Of a stretch of DNA of 51,513 bases, positions 39,382-48,660 are shown one piece after another. A program made the position numbers and the translations under genes. The DNA is taken from positions 1 to 51,513 of the forward strand of contig JAITLM010000018.1 in assembly GCA_031277885.1 (NCBI GenBank), given 5' to 3'. The notes below the pieces were generated by a model, which searched no databases, was not told the origin of the DNA, and was given only the letters and a program-made list of their open reading frames with translations. The DNA is from Microbacterium sp. GTDB taxonomy: Bacteria; Actinomycetota; Actinomycetes; Actinomycetales; Microbacteriaceae. Each line of letters opens with the position of its first letter. Within the stretch, counting starts at the first letter, position 1.

Positions 39382-40896
39382 ATGGGATTCCTGGACTACG
39401 CACCTGCGCCCGAGTCGCGCAGCATCCTCACCCTGAAGGACGAGTACGGCTTGTTCATCGACGGCGAGTTCGTCGAGGGACGGGGCGCCTCGTTCGGCAC
39501 GATCTCGCCCGCGGACGAGTCGCGCATCGCCACCATCGCGCACGCCTCCGATGAGGACATCGACCTCGCCGTCGCCGCCGCGCGCCGCGCCTACACCAAG
39601 GTGTGGTCGAAGATGAGCGGTCGAGACCGCGGCAAGTACCTGTTCCGCATCGCGCGCCTCGTGCAGGAGCGCGCCCGCGAACTCGCCGTGGCCGAGAGCC
39701 TCGACAACGGCAAGCCGATCAAGGAGTCCCGCGACGTGGACGTGCCCCTCGTCGCCTCGTGGTTCTTCTACTACGCCGGCTGGGCGGACAAGCTCGACTA
39801 TGCCGGCGCCGGGCCGAACCCCTCCGCGCACGGCGTGGCGGGGCAGGTCATCCCGTGGAACTTCCCGCTGCTCATGCTCGCGTGGAAGGTCGCGCCGGCC
39901 CTCGCCGCCGGCAACACGGTCGTGCTGAAGCCCGCCGAGACCACGTCGCTCACGGCGCTGATCTTCGCCGAGATCCTTCAGCAGGCCGATCTTCCGGCCG
40001 GCGTGGTGAACATCATCACGGGCGCCGGGGCCACCGGCGCGGCGCTCGTGCGTCATCCCGACGTCGACAAGGTCGCCTTCACGGGCTCCACGGCGGTGGG
40101 CCGCGAGATCGCCCGCACCGTCGCCGGCACCGGCAAGGCGCTCACGCTGGAGCTCGGCGGCAAGGCGGCGAACATCGTGTTCGACGACGCCCCGATCGAT
40201 CAGGCCGTCGAGGGCATCGTCAACGGCATCTTCTTCAACCAGGGCCACGTCTGCTGTGCGGGCAGCCGCCTGCTCGTCCAGGAGTCGATCCACGACGAGG
40301 TCATCGACCGGCTGAAGTCCCGCCTGTCGACGCTGCGTCTCGGCGACCCGCTCGACAAGAACACCGACATCGGCGCGATCAACTCGGCGGAGCAGCTGGC
40401 CCGCATCCGCGAGCTCAGCCAGGTCGGTGAGGACGAGGGCGCACAGCGCTGGACCGCCGATTGCGTGATCCCGGAGAAGGGGTTCTGGTTCGCCCCGACG
40501 ATCTTCACCGGCGTCGAGGCGTCTCACCGCATCGCCCGCGAGGAGGTGTTCGGCCCCGTCCTCTCCGTGCTGACCTTCCGAACCCCGGCCGAGGCGATCG
40601 CGAAGGCGAACAACACGCCCTACGGCCTCTCCGCAGGCGTCTGGAGCGACAAGGGATCCCGGATCCTCGCCGTCGCCGACCGCCTGCGCGCCGGCGTCGT
40701 CTGGGCGAACACGTTCAACCGGTTCGACCCGTCCAGTCCGTTCGGCGGCTACAAGGAGTCCGGCTACGGCCGCGAAGGCGGCAAGCAGGGCTTGGCGGCC
40801 TATCTGCGTCCCGCAGGCGGCGCGCCCCGCGCGCTCAGTGCGCAGAACGAGAGCAAGAGCGAAGCCAAGGCGCTGAAGAAGGGATCCGCGGCATGA
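39382..40896 (+). CDS. Aldehyde dehydrogenase, complete catalytic subunit
   Basis: A 504-aa NAD-dependent aldehyde dehydrogenase. It has the NAD site (VIPWNFPLLM, FTGSTAVGREIA), the general base Glu257 in LELGGK, and the catalytic Cys291 in NQGHVCCAGSR. The late motif EEVFGPVLSVL and the closing GYGREGGKQGL are present. It probably oxidises acetaldehyde from DeoC to acetate. The C-terminus is odd: after GREGG the usual strand with a KTV motif is missing and is replaced by a low-complexity tail of about 30 residues (Ser/Lys/Ala). That strand is found at the end of the next gene, which overlaps by 4 nt. Both together match the layout of an ALDH16 protein. Confidence 0.93.
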   Translation: MGFLDYAPAPESRSILTLKDEYGLFIDGEFVEGRGASFGTISPADESRIATIAHASDEDIDLAVAAARRAYTKVWSKMSGRDRGKYLFRIARLVQERARELAVAESLDNGKPIKESRDVDVPLVASWFFYYAGWADKLDYAGAGPNPSAHGVAGQVIPWNFPLLMLAWKVAPALAAGNTVVLKPAETTSLTALIFAEILQQADLPAGVVNIITGAGATGAALVRHPDVDKVAFTGSTAVGREIARTVAGTGKALTLELGGKAANIVFDDAPIDQAVEGIVNGIFFNQGHVCCAGSRLLVQESIHDEVIDRLKSRLSTLRLGDPLDKNTDIGAINSAEQLARIRELSQVGEDEGAQRWTADCVIPEKGFWFAPTIFTGVEASHRIAREEVFGPVLSVLTFRTPAEAIAKANNTPYGLSAGVWSDKGSRILAVADRLRAGVVWANTFNRFDPSSPFGGYKESGYGREGGKQGLAAYLRPAGGAPRALSAQNESKSEAKALKKGSAA

Positions 40897-41744
40897 GCGC
40901 GCGACTGACCGTTCCCAAGACCTACAAGCTCGCGATCGGCGGCGCATTCCCGCGCAGCGAATCGGGGCGCACCTACGAGGTCACCACTCCGAAGGGGGCG
41001 TTCCTGGCGAACGCCGCCCAGGCGTCGCGCAAGGACGCCCGCGACGCGGTCAAGGCCGCGCGCGCCGCGCAGGCCGGCTGGGCCAAGGCGACCGCCTACA
41101 ACCGCGGCCAGGTGCTGTACCGCGTGGCCGAGGTGCTCGAGGGGCGTCGTGCCCAGTTCGTCGACGAGATCGTGGCGCAGCAGGGGGTCTCTGCGGCCGT
41201 CGCGGGCGCGCAGGTCGACGAGGCGATCGATCTGTGGGTCTGGTACGCGGGCTGGTGCGACAAGTACGCCCAGATCGCCGGCAACCTGAACCCGGTCGCG
41301 GGGGCCTACTTCAACATCTCCGCGCCCGAGCCGACCGGCGTCGTCGCGATCGTCGCGCCGCAGGAGTCCGCGCTGCTCGGCCTCGTCTCCGTGGTCGCGC
41401 CGGCGCTCGTCGCGGGGAACGCGGTGGTCGTCGTCGCGAGCCGGCAGTACCCGCTCTCGGCGATCAGCCTCGCCGAGGTGCTCGCCACGAGCGACGTGCC
41501 GGGCGGCGTGGTGAACGTGCTCACCGGATCCCCGGCCGAGCTCGCGCCGTGGCTCGCCGCGCACGCCGACGTCAACGCGCTGGACCTGGCGGGAGCGGGC
41601 GGGATCGACTGGGTCGACCTGCAGATCGCCGCCGCCGACACGCTCAAGCGCGTTCTCGTGCCGGGCGAGGTCGTCGCCTCGCCGCAGCGGATCGCCGCGT
41701 TCACCGAGGTGAAGACCGTGTGGCACCCGAAGGCTCTTCTGTAG
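40893..41744 (+). CDS. Noncatalytic half-length aldehyde dehydrogenase homologue
   Basis: A 283-aa protein with the first half of an aldehyde dehydrogenase. It has the N-terminal fold (KLAIGGAFPRSESGRTYEV), an NAD-domain-like middle (VVAIVAPQESALLG, GVVNVLTGSPAEL), and then a direct jump at about 250 to the C-terminal strand TEVKTVW (271-277). The whole catalytic domain, with its Glu and Cys, is absent, so it cannot be an enzyme by itself. Cys122 is not the catalytic one. It overlaps the complete enzyme by 4 nt. It may be a structural subunit. It is not a recent frameshift, since no missing part is found in the DNA. Confidence 0.85.
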   Translation: MSARLTVPKTYKLAIGGAFPRSESGRTYEVTTPKGAFLANAAQASRKDARDAVKAARAAQAGWAKATAYNRGQVLYRVAEVLEGRRAQFVDEIVAQQGVSAAVAGAQVDEAIDLWVWYAGWCDKYAQIAGNLNPVAGAYFNISAPEPTGVVAIVAPQESALLGLVSVVAPALVAGNAVVVVASRQYPLSAISLAEVLATSDVPGGVVNVLTGSPAELAPWLAAHADVNALDLAGAGGIDWVDLQIAAADTLKRVLVPGEVVASPQRIAAFTEVKTVWHPKALL

Positions 41745-41763
41745 TCCTGGCTGCCCGTTCGTC

Positions 41764-41808
41764 GCATCGCCCGCCCGGATCCGCAGGACGCGCCCGGGCG
41801 GGCGATGC
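41764..41808 (+). terminator. deo operon terminator
   Basis: A 14-bp perfect stem (GCATCGCCCGCCCG arm) with a 17-nt loop starts 19 nt after the stop. Confidence 0.78.
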
Positions 41809-41857
41809 TCGTTCAGGCCTGATCCGTCCCGGGCTCGCGAGGATCTGAGCACCCGGC

Positions 41858-41863
41858 TAGGTT
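41858..41863 (+). promoter_or_regulatory. Putative leaderless -10 of the secreted protein gene
   Basis: TAGGTT lies 6 nt before the ATG at 41870, with no ribosome binding site. Confidence 0.5.
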
Positions 41864-41869
41864 CAGGCT

Positions 41870-42430
41870 ATGAACAGAACCGCGAGGATCGTCGCCTGGT
41901 CCGCGGCCGGGCTCGTCGTCATCGGGTTCGCCGTCGGCGCAGGCTCCGCATTCGCGACCGTTTCTGCTGCCATACCTCAGCAGGCGGCCCAGCCCTCGCC
42001 GGCCCCGAGCGCACCATCCAGGACTCCTGCGCCGGAGCCGTCGGCGGTGTTCCCTACCTCTGAGCAGGAGCGCGTCGGAGGGGCGGAGAACTGCCATCCG
42101 CTCGCGAGGATCGAGATCCAGCGGGACTCGGTTGACGTCGACGGCAACGCCGCCGACTTCCACGGCGAGCTGATCGGAGAGCCGATCGACTTCGGGCCTC
42201 GCCGAGGCGCGACGGGCACCGTGAATCTCGACGATCAGGGGCGCATCGTGAGCTACACGACCGTCACCGGCGACAACCTCGACGGCATCGAGAAGCGCCT
42301 CTGCATGGACATGACGTCCACGGCTACGTACAACAGGGTCGGCTGGGCCCCTGGGGAGCACCCCTGGAGCATCGGCGACACGTTCATTCTCCGCCCCGAT
42401 CCCACGGCTGCATGGATCCCCGGACCATGA
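41870..42430 (+). CDS. Exported or membrane-anchored hypothetical protein
   Basis: A 186-aa protein. A single N-terminal hydrophobic segment (about 7-30) acts as a signal or anchor, followed by a Pro/Ser/Ala-rich linker (36-60) and a small extracellular domain of about 120 residues. The domain has two cysteines, in AENCHPLAR and KRLCMDM, that may form a disulfide. There is no lipobox, so it is not a typical lipoprotein. I do not recognise the family. It stands alone with a leaderless-type start, between the deo operon terminator and clpX. Confidence 0.75.
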   Translation: MNRTARIVAWSAAGLVVIGFAVGAGSAFATVSAAIPQQAAQPSPAPSAPSRTPAPEPSAVFPTSEQERVGGAENCHPLARIEIQRDSVDVDGNAADFHGELIGEPIDFGPRRGATGTVNLDDQGRIVSYTTVTGDNLDGIEKRLCMDMTSTATYNRVGWAPGEHPWSIGDTFILRPDPTAAWIPGP

Positions 42431-42519
42431 AAGCCCGGATCCGACGCGTGTTCGCCGTGCGCGGAGCGACGCGTTGCGGGCGATCCGTGGCGATGCGGCC
42501 GGATGTCGGATGCAGCGGT

Positions 42520-42525
42520 TAGGCT
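42520..42525 (+). promoter_or_regulatory. Putative clpX -10
   Basis: TAGGCT predicts a start near 42532 and a leader of about 90 nt. The leader can form GCGGC/GCCGC (42532-42544) and CACGG/CCGTG hairpins. Confidence 0.4.
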
Positions 42526-42621
42526 CGAACAGCGGCAACGCCGCACGGTGTTCCCACGCCGTGATCGCTCCTCGCGACAGCGCGGAGGCGACCTCGGACC
42601 ACGTCTCGAAGGAGGACGCAC

Positions 42622-43890
42622 ATGGCACGCATCGGTGAGAGCGCCGACCTGTTCAAGTGCTCGTTCTGCGGCAAGAGCCAGAAGCAGGTCCAGCAGCTCA
42701 TCGCCGGCCCCGGCGTCTACATCTGCGACGAGTGCGTCGAGCTCTGCAACGAGATCATCGAAGAGCGCATGGCGGAGTCCGCCAACGGCGAGGTCGCCGA
42801 GTTCGATCTGCCCAAGCCCCGCGAGATCTTCTCCTTCCTCGAGGAGTACGTCGTCGGACAGGACCAGGCCAAGCGCGCGCTCTCCGTCGCCGTCTACAAC
42901 CACTACAAGCGCGTGCGCGCCCGTGGAACGCTGCAGCCGGCCGAGCAGAAGGCCGACGAGATCGAGATCGCGAAGAGCAACATCCTCATGATCGGCCCCA
43001 CGGGCTGCGGCAAGACCTACCTGGCGCAGACCCTCGCGAAGCGCCTGAACGTGCCGTTCGCCGTGGCCGACGCCACCGCGCTCACCGAGGCGGGCTACGT
43101 CGGCGAGGATGTGGAGAACATCCTGCTCAAGCTCATCCAGGCCGCCGACTACGACGTCAAGCGCGCCGAGACCGGGATCATCTACATCGACGAGGTCGAC
43201 AAGATCGCCCGCAAGGCCGAGAACCCGTCGATCACGCGCGACGTCTCGGGGGAGGGCGTGCAGCAGGCGCTGCTGAAGATCCTCGAGGGCACGGTCGCCT
43301 CGGTGCCGCCGCAGGGCGGGCGCAAGCACCCGCACCAGGAGTTCCTCCAGATCGACACGACGAACGTGCTGTTCATCGTCGCCGGCGCCTTCGCGGGCCT
43401 CGAGGACATCATCTCCTCCCGGGTCGGCAAGCACGGCGTCGGCTTCGGGGCCCCGCTGCACGACAAGGGCAAGGACCTGGATCTGTTCAGCGAGGTCCTC
43501 CCGGAAGACCTGCACAAGTTCGGCCTCATCCCCGAGTTCATCGGCCGTCTGCCGGTCGTGGCCTCGGTCACGCCGCTCGATCAGGCCGCGCTCATCGACA
43601 TCCTGACCGGTCCGCGCAACGCGCTGGTCAAGCAGTACCAGCGCATGTTCCAGCTCGACGGCGTGGAGCTCGAGTTCGAGGAGGACGCGCTGCAGTCGAT
43701 CGCCGACCTCGCGGTCGAGCGGAAGACCGGAGCCCGCGGACTCCGCGCGATCCTCGAGGACGTGCTCGGTCCGATCATGTTCGAGATCCCCTCGACCGAG
43801 GACGTGCAGAAGGTCGTCGTGACCCGTGCCGCGGTCGACGAAGGCGCGCCTCCCACGCTGGTGCTGGCGCGCAAGCGCAAGAGCGCCTGA
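42622..43890 (+). CDS. clpX: ATP-dependent Clp protease ATP-binding subunit ClpX
   Basis: ClpX (422 aa) unfolds substrates and feeds them to ClpP1P2. The N-terminal C4 zinc domain has Cys13, Cys16, Cys35 and Cys38. Walker A is GPTGCGKT, Walker B is [11 protein letters not shown], and the sensor region and IGRLPVVA follow. The ClpP-docking tripeptide loop appears as the variant region around [10 protein letters not shown]. The ATG follows AGGAGG. It has its own promoter, is separated from clpP2 by the deo operon, and converges on the GyrI-like gene with 13 nt between the stops. Confidence 0.97.
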   Translation: MARIGESADLFKCSFCGKSQKQVQQLIAGPGVYICDECVELCNEIIEERMAESANGEVAEFDLPKPREIFSFLEEYVVGQDQAKRALSVAVYNHYKRVRARGTLQPAEQKADEIEIAKSNILMIGPTGCGKTYLAQTLAKRLNVPFAVADATALTEAGYVGEDVENILLKLIQAADYDVKRAETGIIYIDEVDKIARKAENPSITRDVSGEGVQQALLKILEGTVASVPPQGGRKHPHQEFLQIDTTNVLFIVAGAFAGLEDIISSRVGKHGVGFGAPLHDKGKDLDLFSEVLPEDLHKFGLIPEFIGRLPVVASVTPLDQAALIDILTGPRNALVKQYQRMFQLDGVELEFEEDALQSIADLAVERKTGARGLRAILEDVLGPIMFEIPSTEDVQKVVVTRAAVDEGAPPTLVLARKRKSA

Positions 43891-43903
43891 GCGGCACCCG
43901 AAC

Positions 43904-44404
43904 TCAGCGCTGAACCGGAAGGATCAGGTCGGTGCGCAGATCGGCGGGGGCCGTGACGCTCGGGTCGGACACATAGACCTCGATCCAGACGCCCGCAGGG
44001 CTGTGTCCGAGCGCGGTGCTCTCGCCGGCGAGCCGCCCCCAGGCCTCGCCCAGACCCTCGTACGGTCCGATCACGGTCGTGGCCAGCGCCGGCCCGCTCG
44101 GCAGCTCCGCCGCCTCGATCTCGACATCGTCGACCGTGAGCGGAGCGGACAACGCGGCGGCGACCGGGAAGCCGACGTCGAGGTCGAAGACATCCATGGG
44201 ATCGCCGCGATAGACCGCGACCGCGGGGCCGGAGGGGGTGAGGGATCCCGCGGCGATCGCCTTGCCGAGCGCGCCGAAGGCCAGATCGAACGTCGATCCG
44301 AGGCCGTCGATGCGCAGGCCGGTCCGGCGGACCGCCGCGAGTGAGGCCGGAGGCAGATCGAGCGGGGTCGTGGCGTCGTAGGGCTCGTCCGAGAACACGG
44401 ACAT
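43904..44404 (-). CDS. GyrI-like small-molecule-binding domain protein
   Basis: A 166-aa protein consisting of one GyrI-like (AraC effector-binding) domain. It has the expected repeat of two beta-alpha-beta units and the VAVYRGDPMDVFDLDVGFPVA segment, with ATTVIGPYEGLGEAWGRL in the second half. Such stand-alone domains bind hydrophobic cations or other ligands, or inhibit gyrase in E. coli. Which applies is unknown. The ATG at 44404 follows GAGGAGGAACC; a start 42 nt upstream would add charged residues with no homology. No DNA-binding domain is present. Confidence 0.8.
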   Translation of the reverse strand: MSVFSDEPYDATTPLDLPPASLAAVRRTGLRIDGLGSTFDLAFGALGKAIAAGSLTPSGPAVAVYRGDPMDVFDLDVGFPVAAALSAPLTVDDVEIEAAELPSGPALATTVIGPYEGLGEAWGRLAGESTALGHSPAGVWIEVYVSDPSVTAPADLRTDLILPVQR

Positions 44405-44461
44405 CGGTTCCTCCTCACGGCCGGCGTCATCTCTCGCCGCATCCACCGCCCAGCCTAGGTC

Positions 44462-44496
44462 GGGCGCCTCCTCGCCGACAGGGGGAGGAGGCGCCC
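44462..44496 (-). terminator. Terminator of the M3 peptidase gene
   Basis: A perfect 12-bp stem (GGGCGCCTCCTC arm) with an 11-nt loop lies 17 nt past the peptidase stop, before the GyrI-like gene. Confidence 0.78.
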
Positions 44497-44512
44497 GCTC
44501 TGCGGCAGGCGG

Positions 44513-46564
44513 TCAGCGATCGAGGCCGCGTCGCTGGAGCAGCGGGGCGATCTCCGCATCGCGTCCGCGGAAGTCTCGGTAGGCCTCGAGCGGATCCCTG
44601 GATCCGCCCACGCCGAGAAGACGCCGGCGGAATCGCTCGCCGTTGGAACGCTGGGCGCCACCGTTCTCACGGAACCACTCGACGGTGTCGGCGTCGAGGA
44701 CCTCGCTCCAGATGTACGAGTAGTAGCCGGCGCTGTAACCGCCGGAGAACACGTGCGCGAAGTAGGCCGAGGAGTATCGCGTGGGTACGGCGGGGTCATC
44801 CAGTCCGATGTCCGCGAGGGCCGCCGCCTCGAACGCGGCGACGTCGTCGATCGACTCTCCCGCCGGCAGCGCGTGCAAGGCCTGGTCGAGCCATGCCGCC
44901 GCGAGGTACTCGCTGGTCTCGAAGCCCTGGTTGAAGGTCTCCGTCGCCTGCAGGCGTTCGACGAGCCCCGCGGGAAGCGGCTCGCCGGACTCGTGATGGC
45001 GGGCGTATGCGCGGACGATCTCCGGCCAGAGCATCCACATCTCGTTGACCTGGCTCGGGAACTCGACGAAGTCGCGGAACACGTTGGTGCCGGAGAAGTG
45101 CGGATACGTGACGTCGGAGAACAGCCCGTGCAGCGCATGCCCGAACTCGTGGAACAGCGTGTTCACCTCATCCATCGTGAGCAGCGTCGCCTCCCCGTCG
45201 GCGGGCTTGGACACGTTCAGGTTGTTCGCGACGACCGGGAGCGTGCCGCGCAGAGCGGACTGGCTCACGATCGGGTTCATCCACGCCCCGCCCCGCTTGC
45301 TGTCGCGGGTGTACAGATCCAGCACGTACAGGCCGAGCGCGGATCCGTCCTCCTGGAACACCTCGAACGTCCTCGCGCCGGGGTGGTAGACGGGAAGGTC
45401 GGACCGCTCCGTGAAGGAGAGGCCGTACAGCAGGCCGGCCGCCGCGAACACGCCGTCGTGCAGCACGCGCTCCGCCTCGAACCAGGGGCGCAGAGCCGCC
45501 GTGTCGATGTCGTACTGGGCGGTGCGTAGCTTCTCCGTGTAGAAGGCCCAGTCGTGCGCCTCCAGGGGGAACGGCGCCGGCTCGGTGTCGTCGATGAGCT
45601 GCTGCAGAGCCGCGCGTTCGGCGGCGGCATTGCGCGCGGCCGGCGCGGCGAGCTCGCGCAGCATGCGCTCCACGGCCTCGGGCGTGCCGGCGGTCTCATC
45701 GGCGGTCACCGCGGCGGCGTGGGATCCGTAGCCGAGCAGCGCCGCGCGTTCGGCGCGGAGGCCCGCGATCTCGGTGAGGACGCCGCGATTGTCGTGCTCG
45801 CCGCCGCGCGCCCCTCGAGAGCGCGAGGCCTCCATGATGCGACGACGGCTCTCCCGGTCGGTGAGCGCTGCGAGCGCGGGGTGTCCGGTGAACAGGGGGA
45901 GCGCGAGCAGGTGCTTGCCCTCGAGACCGCGCTCGGCGGCGGCGCGCGCGGCGGAGGACAGCTCCCCGGCGCTCAGGCCGTCGAGGTCGGCCGCGTCGTC
46001 GAACACGACGGCCAGTTCGTTCGTGTCGGCCAGCAGGTTCTTCTCGAACACGGTGCTGAGCGAGGAGATCCGCTGGTTGAGCTCGGTGAGTCGCGCCTTG
46101 GCCGCCTCGTCGAGCGCCGCGCCGGCGAGGGTCATCTCACGATGCCAGCGCTCGACGAGGCGTCGCTGCTCCGGATCCAGGGGCAGAGCGTCGATCTGCT
46201 CGTGGAGCAGCGAGATCCGCCGATACAGCGCCGAGTCGAGCAGGATCGCGTCCTGGTGCGCGGCCATCAGCGGCGCGAGCTCCTCATCGATGCTCTGGAT
46301 CTCGGCCGTCGCGTCGGCCGAGGCCACGGTGTAGAACGCATGCGAGGCGCGGTCCAGCAGCTCTCCGCTGCGCTCCAGGGCGACCATGGTGTTCTCGAAC
46401 GTCGGCATCGAGCGCACCATCGTGATCCGGCGGATCTCGGCGAGCTGCTCCTCGAACCCCCGCCGGAATGCGGGGAGGTAGTGCTCCGCGCGGATGCGGC
46501 CGTAGTCCGGCAGCGCGTAGGGGAGGGCGGAGGGCGTGAGCAGCGGGTTCGTCTCGACCGTCAT
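44513..46564 (-). CDS. M3 family metallopeptidase (peptidyl-dipeptidase/oligopeptidase A type)
   Basis: A 683-aa cytosolic zinc oligopeptidase. The zinc site HEFGH is at 472-476, with the third ligand Glu about 25 residues later (in FVEFPSQVNEMW). YDLYTRDSKRGGAWM-like and GLYVLDLYTRDSKRGG segments fit the Dcp/PrlC branch, which trims short peptides, often dipeptides from the C-terminus. There is no signal peptide. TAGGCT lies exactly 6 nt before the ATG, and CGGAGG fills the gap, so initiation is probably leaderless. Monocistronic. Confidence 0.94.
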   Translation of the reverse strand: MTVETNPLLTPSALPYALPDYGRIRAEHYLPAFRRGFEEQLAEIRRITMVRSMPTFENTMVALERSGELLDRASHAFYTVASADATAEIQSIDEELAPLMAAHQDAILLDSALYRRISLLHEQIDALPLDPEQRRLVERWHREMTLAGAALDEAAKARLTELNQRISSLSTVFEKNLLADTNELAVVFDDAADLDGLSAGELSSAARAAAERGLEGKHLLALPLFTGHPALAALTDRESRRRIMEASRSRGARGGEHDNRGVLTEIAGLRAERAALLGYGSHAAAVTADETAGTPEAVERMLRELAAPAARNAAAERAALQQLIDDTEPAPFPLEAHDWAFYTEKLRTAQYDIDTAALRPWFEAERVLHDGVFAAAGLLYGLSFTERSDLPVYHPGARTFEVFQEDGSALGLYVLDLYTRDSKRGGAWMNPIVSQSALRGTLPVVANNLNVSKPADGEATLLTMDEVNTLFHEFGHALHGLFSDVTYPHFSGTNVFRDFVEFPSQVNEMWMLWPEIVRAYARHHESGEPLPAGLVERLQATETFNQGFETSEYLAAAWLDQALHALPAGESIDDVAAFEAAALADIGLDDPAVPTRYSSAYFAHVFSGGYSAGYYSYIWSEVLDADTVEWFRENGGAQRSNGERFRRRLLGVGGSRDPLEAYRDFRGRDAEIAPLLQRRGLDR

Positions 46565-46570
46565 CCTCCG

Positions 46571-46576
46571 AGCCTA
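46571..46576 (-). promoter_or_regulatory. Putative leaderless -10 of the M3 peptidase gene
   Basis: TAGGCT on the minus strand lies 6 nt before the ATG at 46564. Confidence 0.5.
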
Positions 46577-46617
46577 GAAGATCGCCTCGTTCCGAGGGAG
46601 TGCGGCGGCGGGCCGCC

Positions 46618-47520
46618 TCAGCCGGTCAGCTCCGCCATGACCCGGCGCAGCGCATCGGACACGAGACGCACGGAGCGCCGGCGCAGGTTCTCCGGCCGGG
46701 CGAGCACATCGATCATCCGGTTGGTGCTGACGTACTGCAGCGGGCGGCGCACGACGGCGTCCGTGCCCGGCGAGGTGTACCGGGGGAGCACGCCGATCAC
46801 GTCGCCCGTCGCGATCACCGACGCGGCGACGCCGTAGTCGTTGATCCGGTGCACGATCTCGGCCGGCCGGTTCGTGATGGCGGAGATCGTGCGCAGCACG
46901 TCATCGGGGGAGTAGCCGGCGCGGCTCGTCACCCAGCGCTCGCCCACCACATCGGCCGGGCGCAGCGATGCACGCTGCGCGAGCGGGTGCTCGGGGGAGA
47001 GCGCCACGTCCAGAGGCTCGGCGGCGAGGGTGAGCACGCGGATCCCGGTCTTCGGCCACGGCGGGCTGTGCTCCATGCGATGCGCGAGCACGAGGTCGTA
47101 GCGCGCGGTGAGGGCGGGGAAGTCGCTCTGCGCGACGTCCTCGTCGGTGAAGCGGATCGCGGGCACGTCGGGTCCGGATCCGAGCGCGCGGATGAGTGGG
47201 CCGAAGAGCGCCTGCGCCGCACTGAGGAACCCGCTGACCGTGACGACACCGCCCTCGGTCGCCTCGAACTCGTCCACCGCGGAGCGCGCGGCGGCCATCG
47301 CGTCGAGCGCGGCCGCTCCGGCCTCGGCGAGCGCTTCGCCGGCCGGGGTCAGCACGAGCGTGCGCCCCTGCTTTCGTGTCAGCGGAGCCCGCACGCCGCG
47401 CTGCAGCGCGGCGAGCTGCTGGGAGACGGCGGACGGCGTGACGCGCAGGGCCTCCGCGACGGCGGTCACGCTGCCGAGCGCGCCGAGCTCGCGGAGGATC
47501 TGAAGCTGCTGCAACTGCAT
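46618..47520 (-). CDS. LysR family transcriptional regulator
   Basis: A 300-aa LysR-type regulator. The winged helix is in LGSVTAVAEALRVTPSAVSQQLAALQRGV (about 13-41), and the effector domain of two Rossmann-like halves runs from about 85 to the end. I chose the ATG at 47520 over a TTG 12 nt upstream. It is divergent from tdh-kbl with 87 nt between and a palindrome in that gap, the standard arrangement for a LysR regulator and its target. A role in threonine or glycine use is therefore inferred; the effector is unknown. Confidence 0.9.
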   Translation of the reverse strand: MQLQQLQILRELGALGSVTAVAEALRVTPSAVSQQLAALQRGVRAPLTRKQGRTLVLTPAGEALAEAGAAALDAMAAARSAVDEFEATEGGVVTVSGFLSAAQALFGPLIRALGSGPDVPAIRFTDEDVAQSDFPALTARYDLVLAHRMEHSPPWPKTGIRVLTLAAEPLDVALSPEHPLAQRASLRPADVVGERWVTSRAGYSPDDVLRTISAITNRPAEIVHRINDYGVAASVIATGDVIGVLPRYTSPGTDAVVRRPLQYVSTNRMIDVLARPENLRRRSVRLVSDALRRVMAELTG

Positions 47521-47530
47521 ATGTCCAGTC

Positions 47531-47548
47531 AAGCATGTAGCGATGCTT
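47531..47548. promoter_or_regulatory. Probable LysR binding site between lysR and tdh
   Basis: AAGCAT-6-ATGCTT is a perfect inverted repeat with the T-N11-A spacing typical of LysR boxes. It lies 10 nt before the regulator gene and 59 nt before tdh. Confidence 0.65.
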
Positions 47549-47607
47549 AAAGCTCGCTCCAGACAGTGGGGATTGATCTACAGGGTTCTTCGCGGTGGGA
47601 TCGAAGC

Positions 47608-48651
47608 ATGAAGGCTCTCTACAAGGACGGCCCGCACGCGGGCCTCGAGCTCGTCGACCGGCCGGACCCCGTGGCCGGACCCGACGAGGTGGTCATCCGC
47701 GTGCTGCGCACGGGCATCTGCGGCACCGACCTGCACATCCAGCGCTGGGACGACTGGGCCGCCTCCGCGGTGAAGGCGCCGCTCATCCCCGGCCACGAGT
47801 TCTACGGCGAGGTCGTCGAGGTCGGACCGCTCGTGCACGACATCTCGGTCGGCGACCGGGTCTCCGGCGAGGGGCACATCGTGTGCGGCATGTGCCGCAA
47901 CTGCCGTGCCGGACGTCGGCAGATGTGCATCCGCACGATCGGTCTCGGCGTGCAGCGCGACGGCGCCTACGCGGAGTACCTCACCCTTCCCGCGACGAAC
48001 GTCTGGGTGCATCACGCGGACGTGACGCCCGAGCTCGGCGCGATCTTCGACCCGCTCGGCAACGCCGTGCACACGGCGCTCGCGTTCCCGCTCGTCGGAG
48101 AGGACGTGCTCGTCACCGGCTGCGGCCCGATCGGACTCATGGCGATCGCGATCGCCCGCCACGTGGGCGCCCGCTTCATCACCGCGACCGACGTGAGCGC
48201 GCCGCGGCTGGAACTCGCCCGCGAGATGGGTGCCGACGCGGTCGTCGACGTCTCCCGCGAGGACATCGCGGATGCGCAGCGCGCGCTGGGCATGCGGGAA
48301 GGCTTCGACATCGGCTTCGAGATGAGCGGGGCGCCGAGCGCGCTGCCCGCGATGATCGACAACATGAACCACGGCGGGCGGATCGCGATGCTCGGCCTGC
48401 CGACCGGTCCGTTCAGCGTGGACTGGGGCAAGATCGTCACGCACATGCTCACCGTGAAGGGCATCTACGGCCGCGAAATGTTCGAGACCTGGAACGCGAT
48501 GGGGGCCATGCTGCAGACCAGCCCGGTGCTGCGCGACTCCATCACCCGCATCATCGCCGAGGTGCTCCCCGCGCGAGACTGGGAGAAGGGCTTCGCGGCC
48601 GCCGCGTCCGCGGGCACGGGCAAGATCATCCTCGACTGGACCGAACTGTAG
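47608..48651 (+). CDS. tdh: L-threonine 3-dehydrogenase
   Basis: Tdh (347 aa) oxidises L-threonine to 2-amino-3-ketobutyrate with NAD. It is a zinc-dependent medium-chain dehydrogenase: catalytic zinc ligand Cys38 in [11 protein letters not shown], then GHEFYGEVV (His63, Glu64), and a four-cysteine structural zinc loop in [16 protein letters not shown]. The NAD Rossmann is [12 protein letters not shown]. The [11 protein letters not shown] and [13 protein letters not shown] segments are specific for Tdh over other MDR enzymes. It is followed 9 nt later by kbl, which uses its unstable product. Confidence 0.96.
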   Translation: MKALYKDGPHAGLELVDRPDPVAGPDEVVIRVLRTGICGTDLHIQRWDDWAASAVKAPLIPGHEFYGEVVEVGPLVHDISVGDRVSGEGHIVCGMCRNCRAGRRQMCIRTIGLGVQRDGAYAEYLTLPATNVWVHHADVTPELGAIFDPLGNAVHTALAFPLVGEDVLVTGCGPIGLMAIAIARHVGARFITATDVSAPRLELAREMGADAVVDVSREDIADAQRALGMREGFDIGFEMSGAPSALPAMIDNMNHGGRIAMLGLPTGPFSVDWGKIVTHMLTVKGIYGREMFETWNAMGAMLQTSPVLRDSITRIIAEVLPARDWEKGFAAAASAGTGKIILDWTEL

Positions 48652-48660
48652 GAGACCACG

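Noticed and set aside
40893..41744. Short ALDH as a frameshifted pseudogene
   Set aside because: The frame is intact from start to a proper C-terminal strand, a terminator follows, and no catalytic-domain sequence is present in any frame, so the loss is internal and clean.
35932..42621. ClgR boxes before clpP1 or clpX
   Set aside because: GGCGAAC near 35941 and GTTCGCC near 42450 match only half of the published site, so I do not call them.
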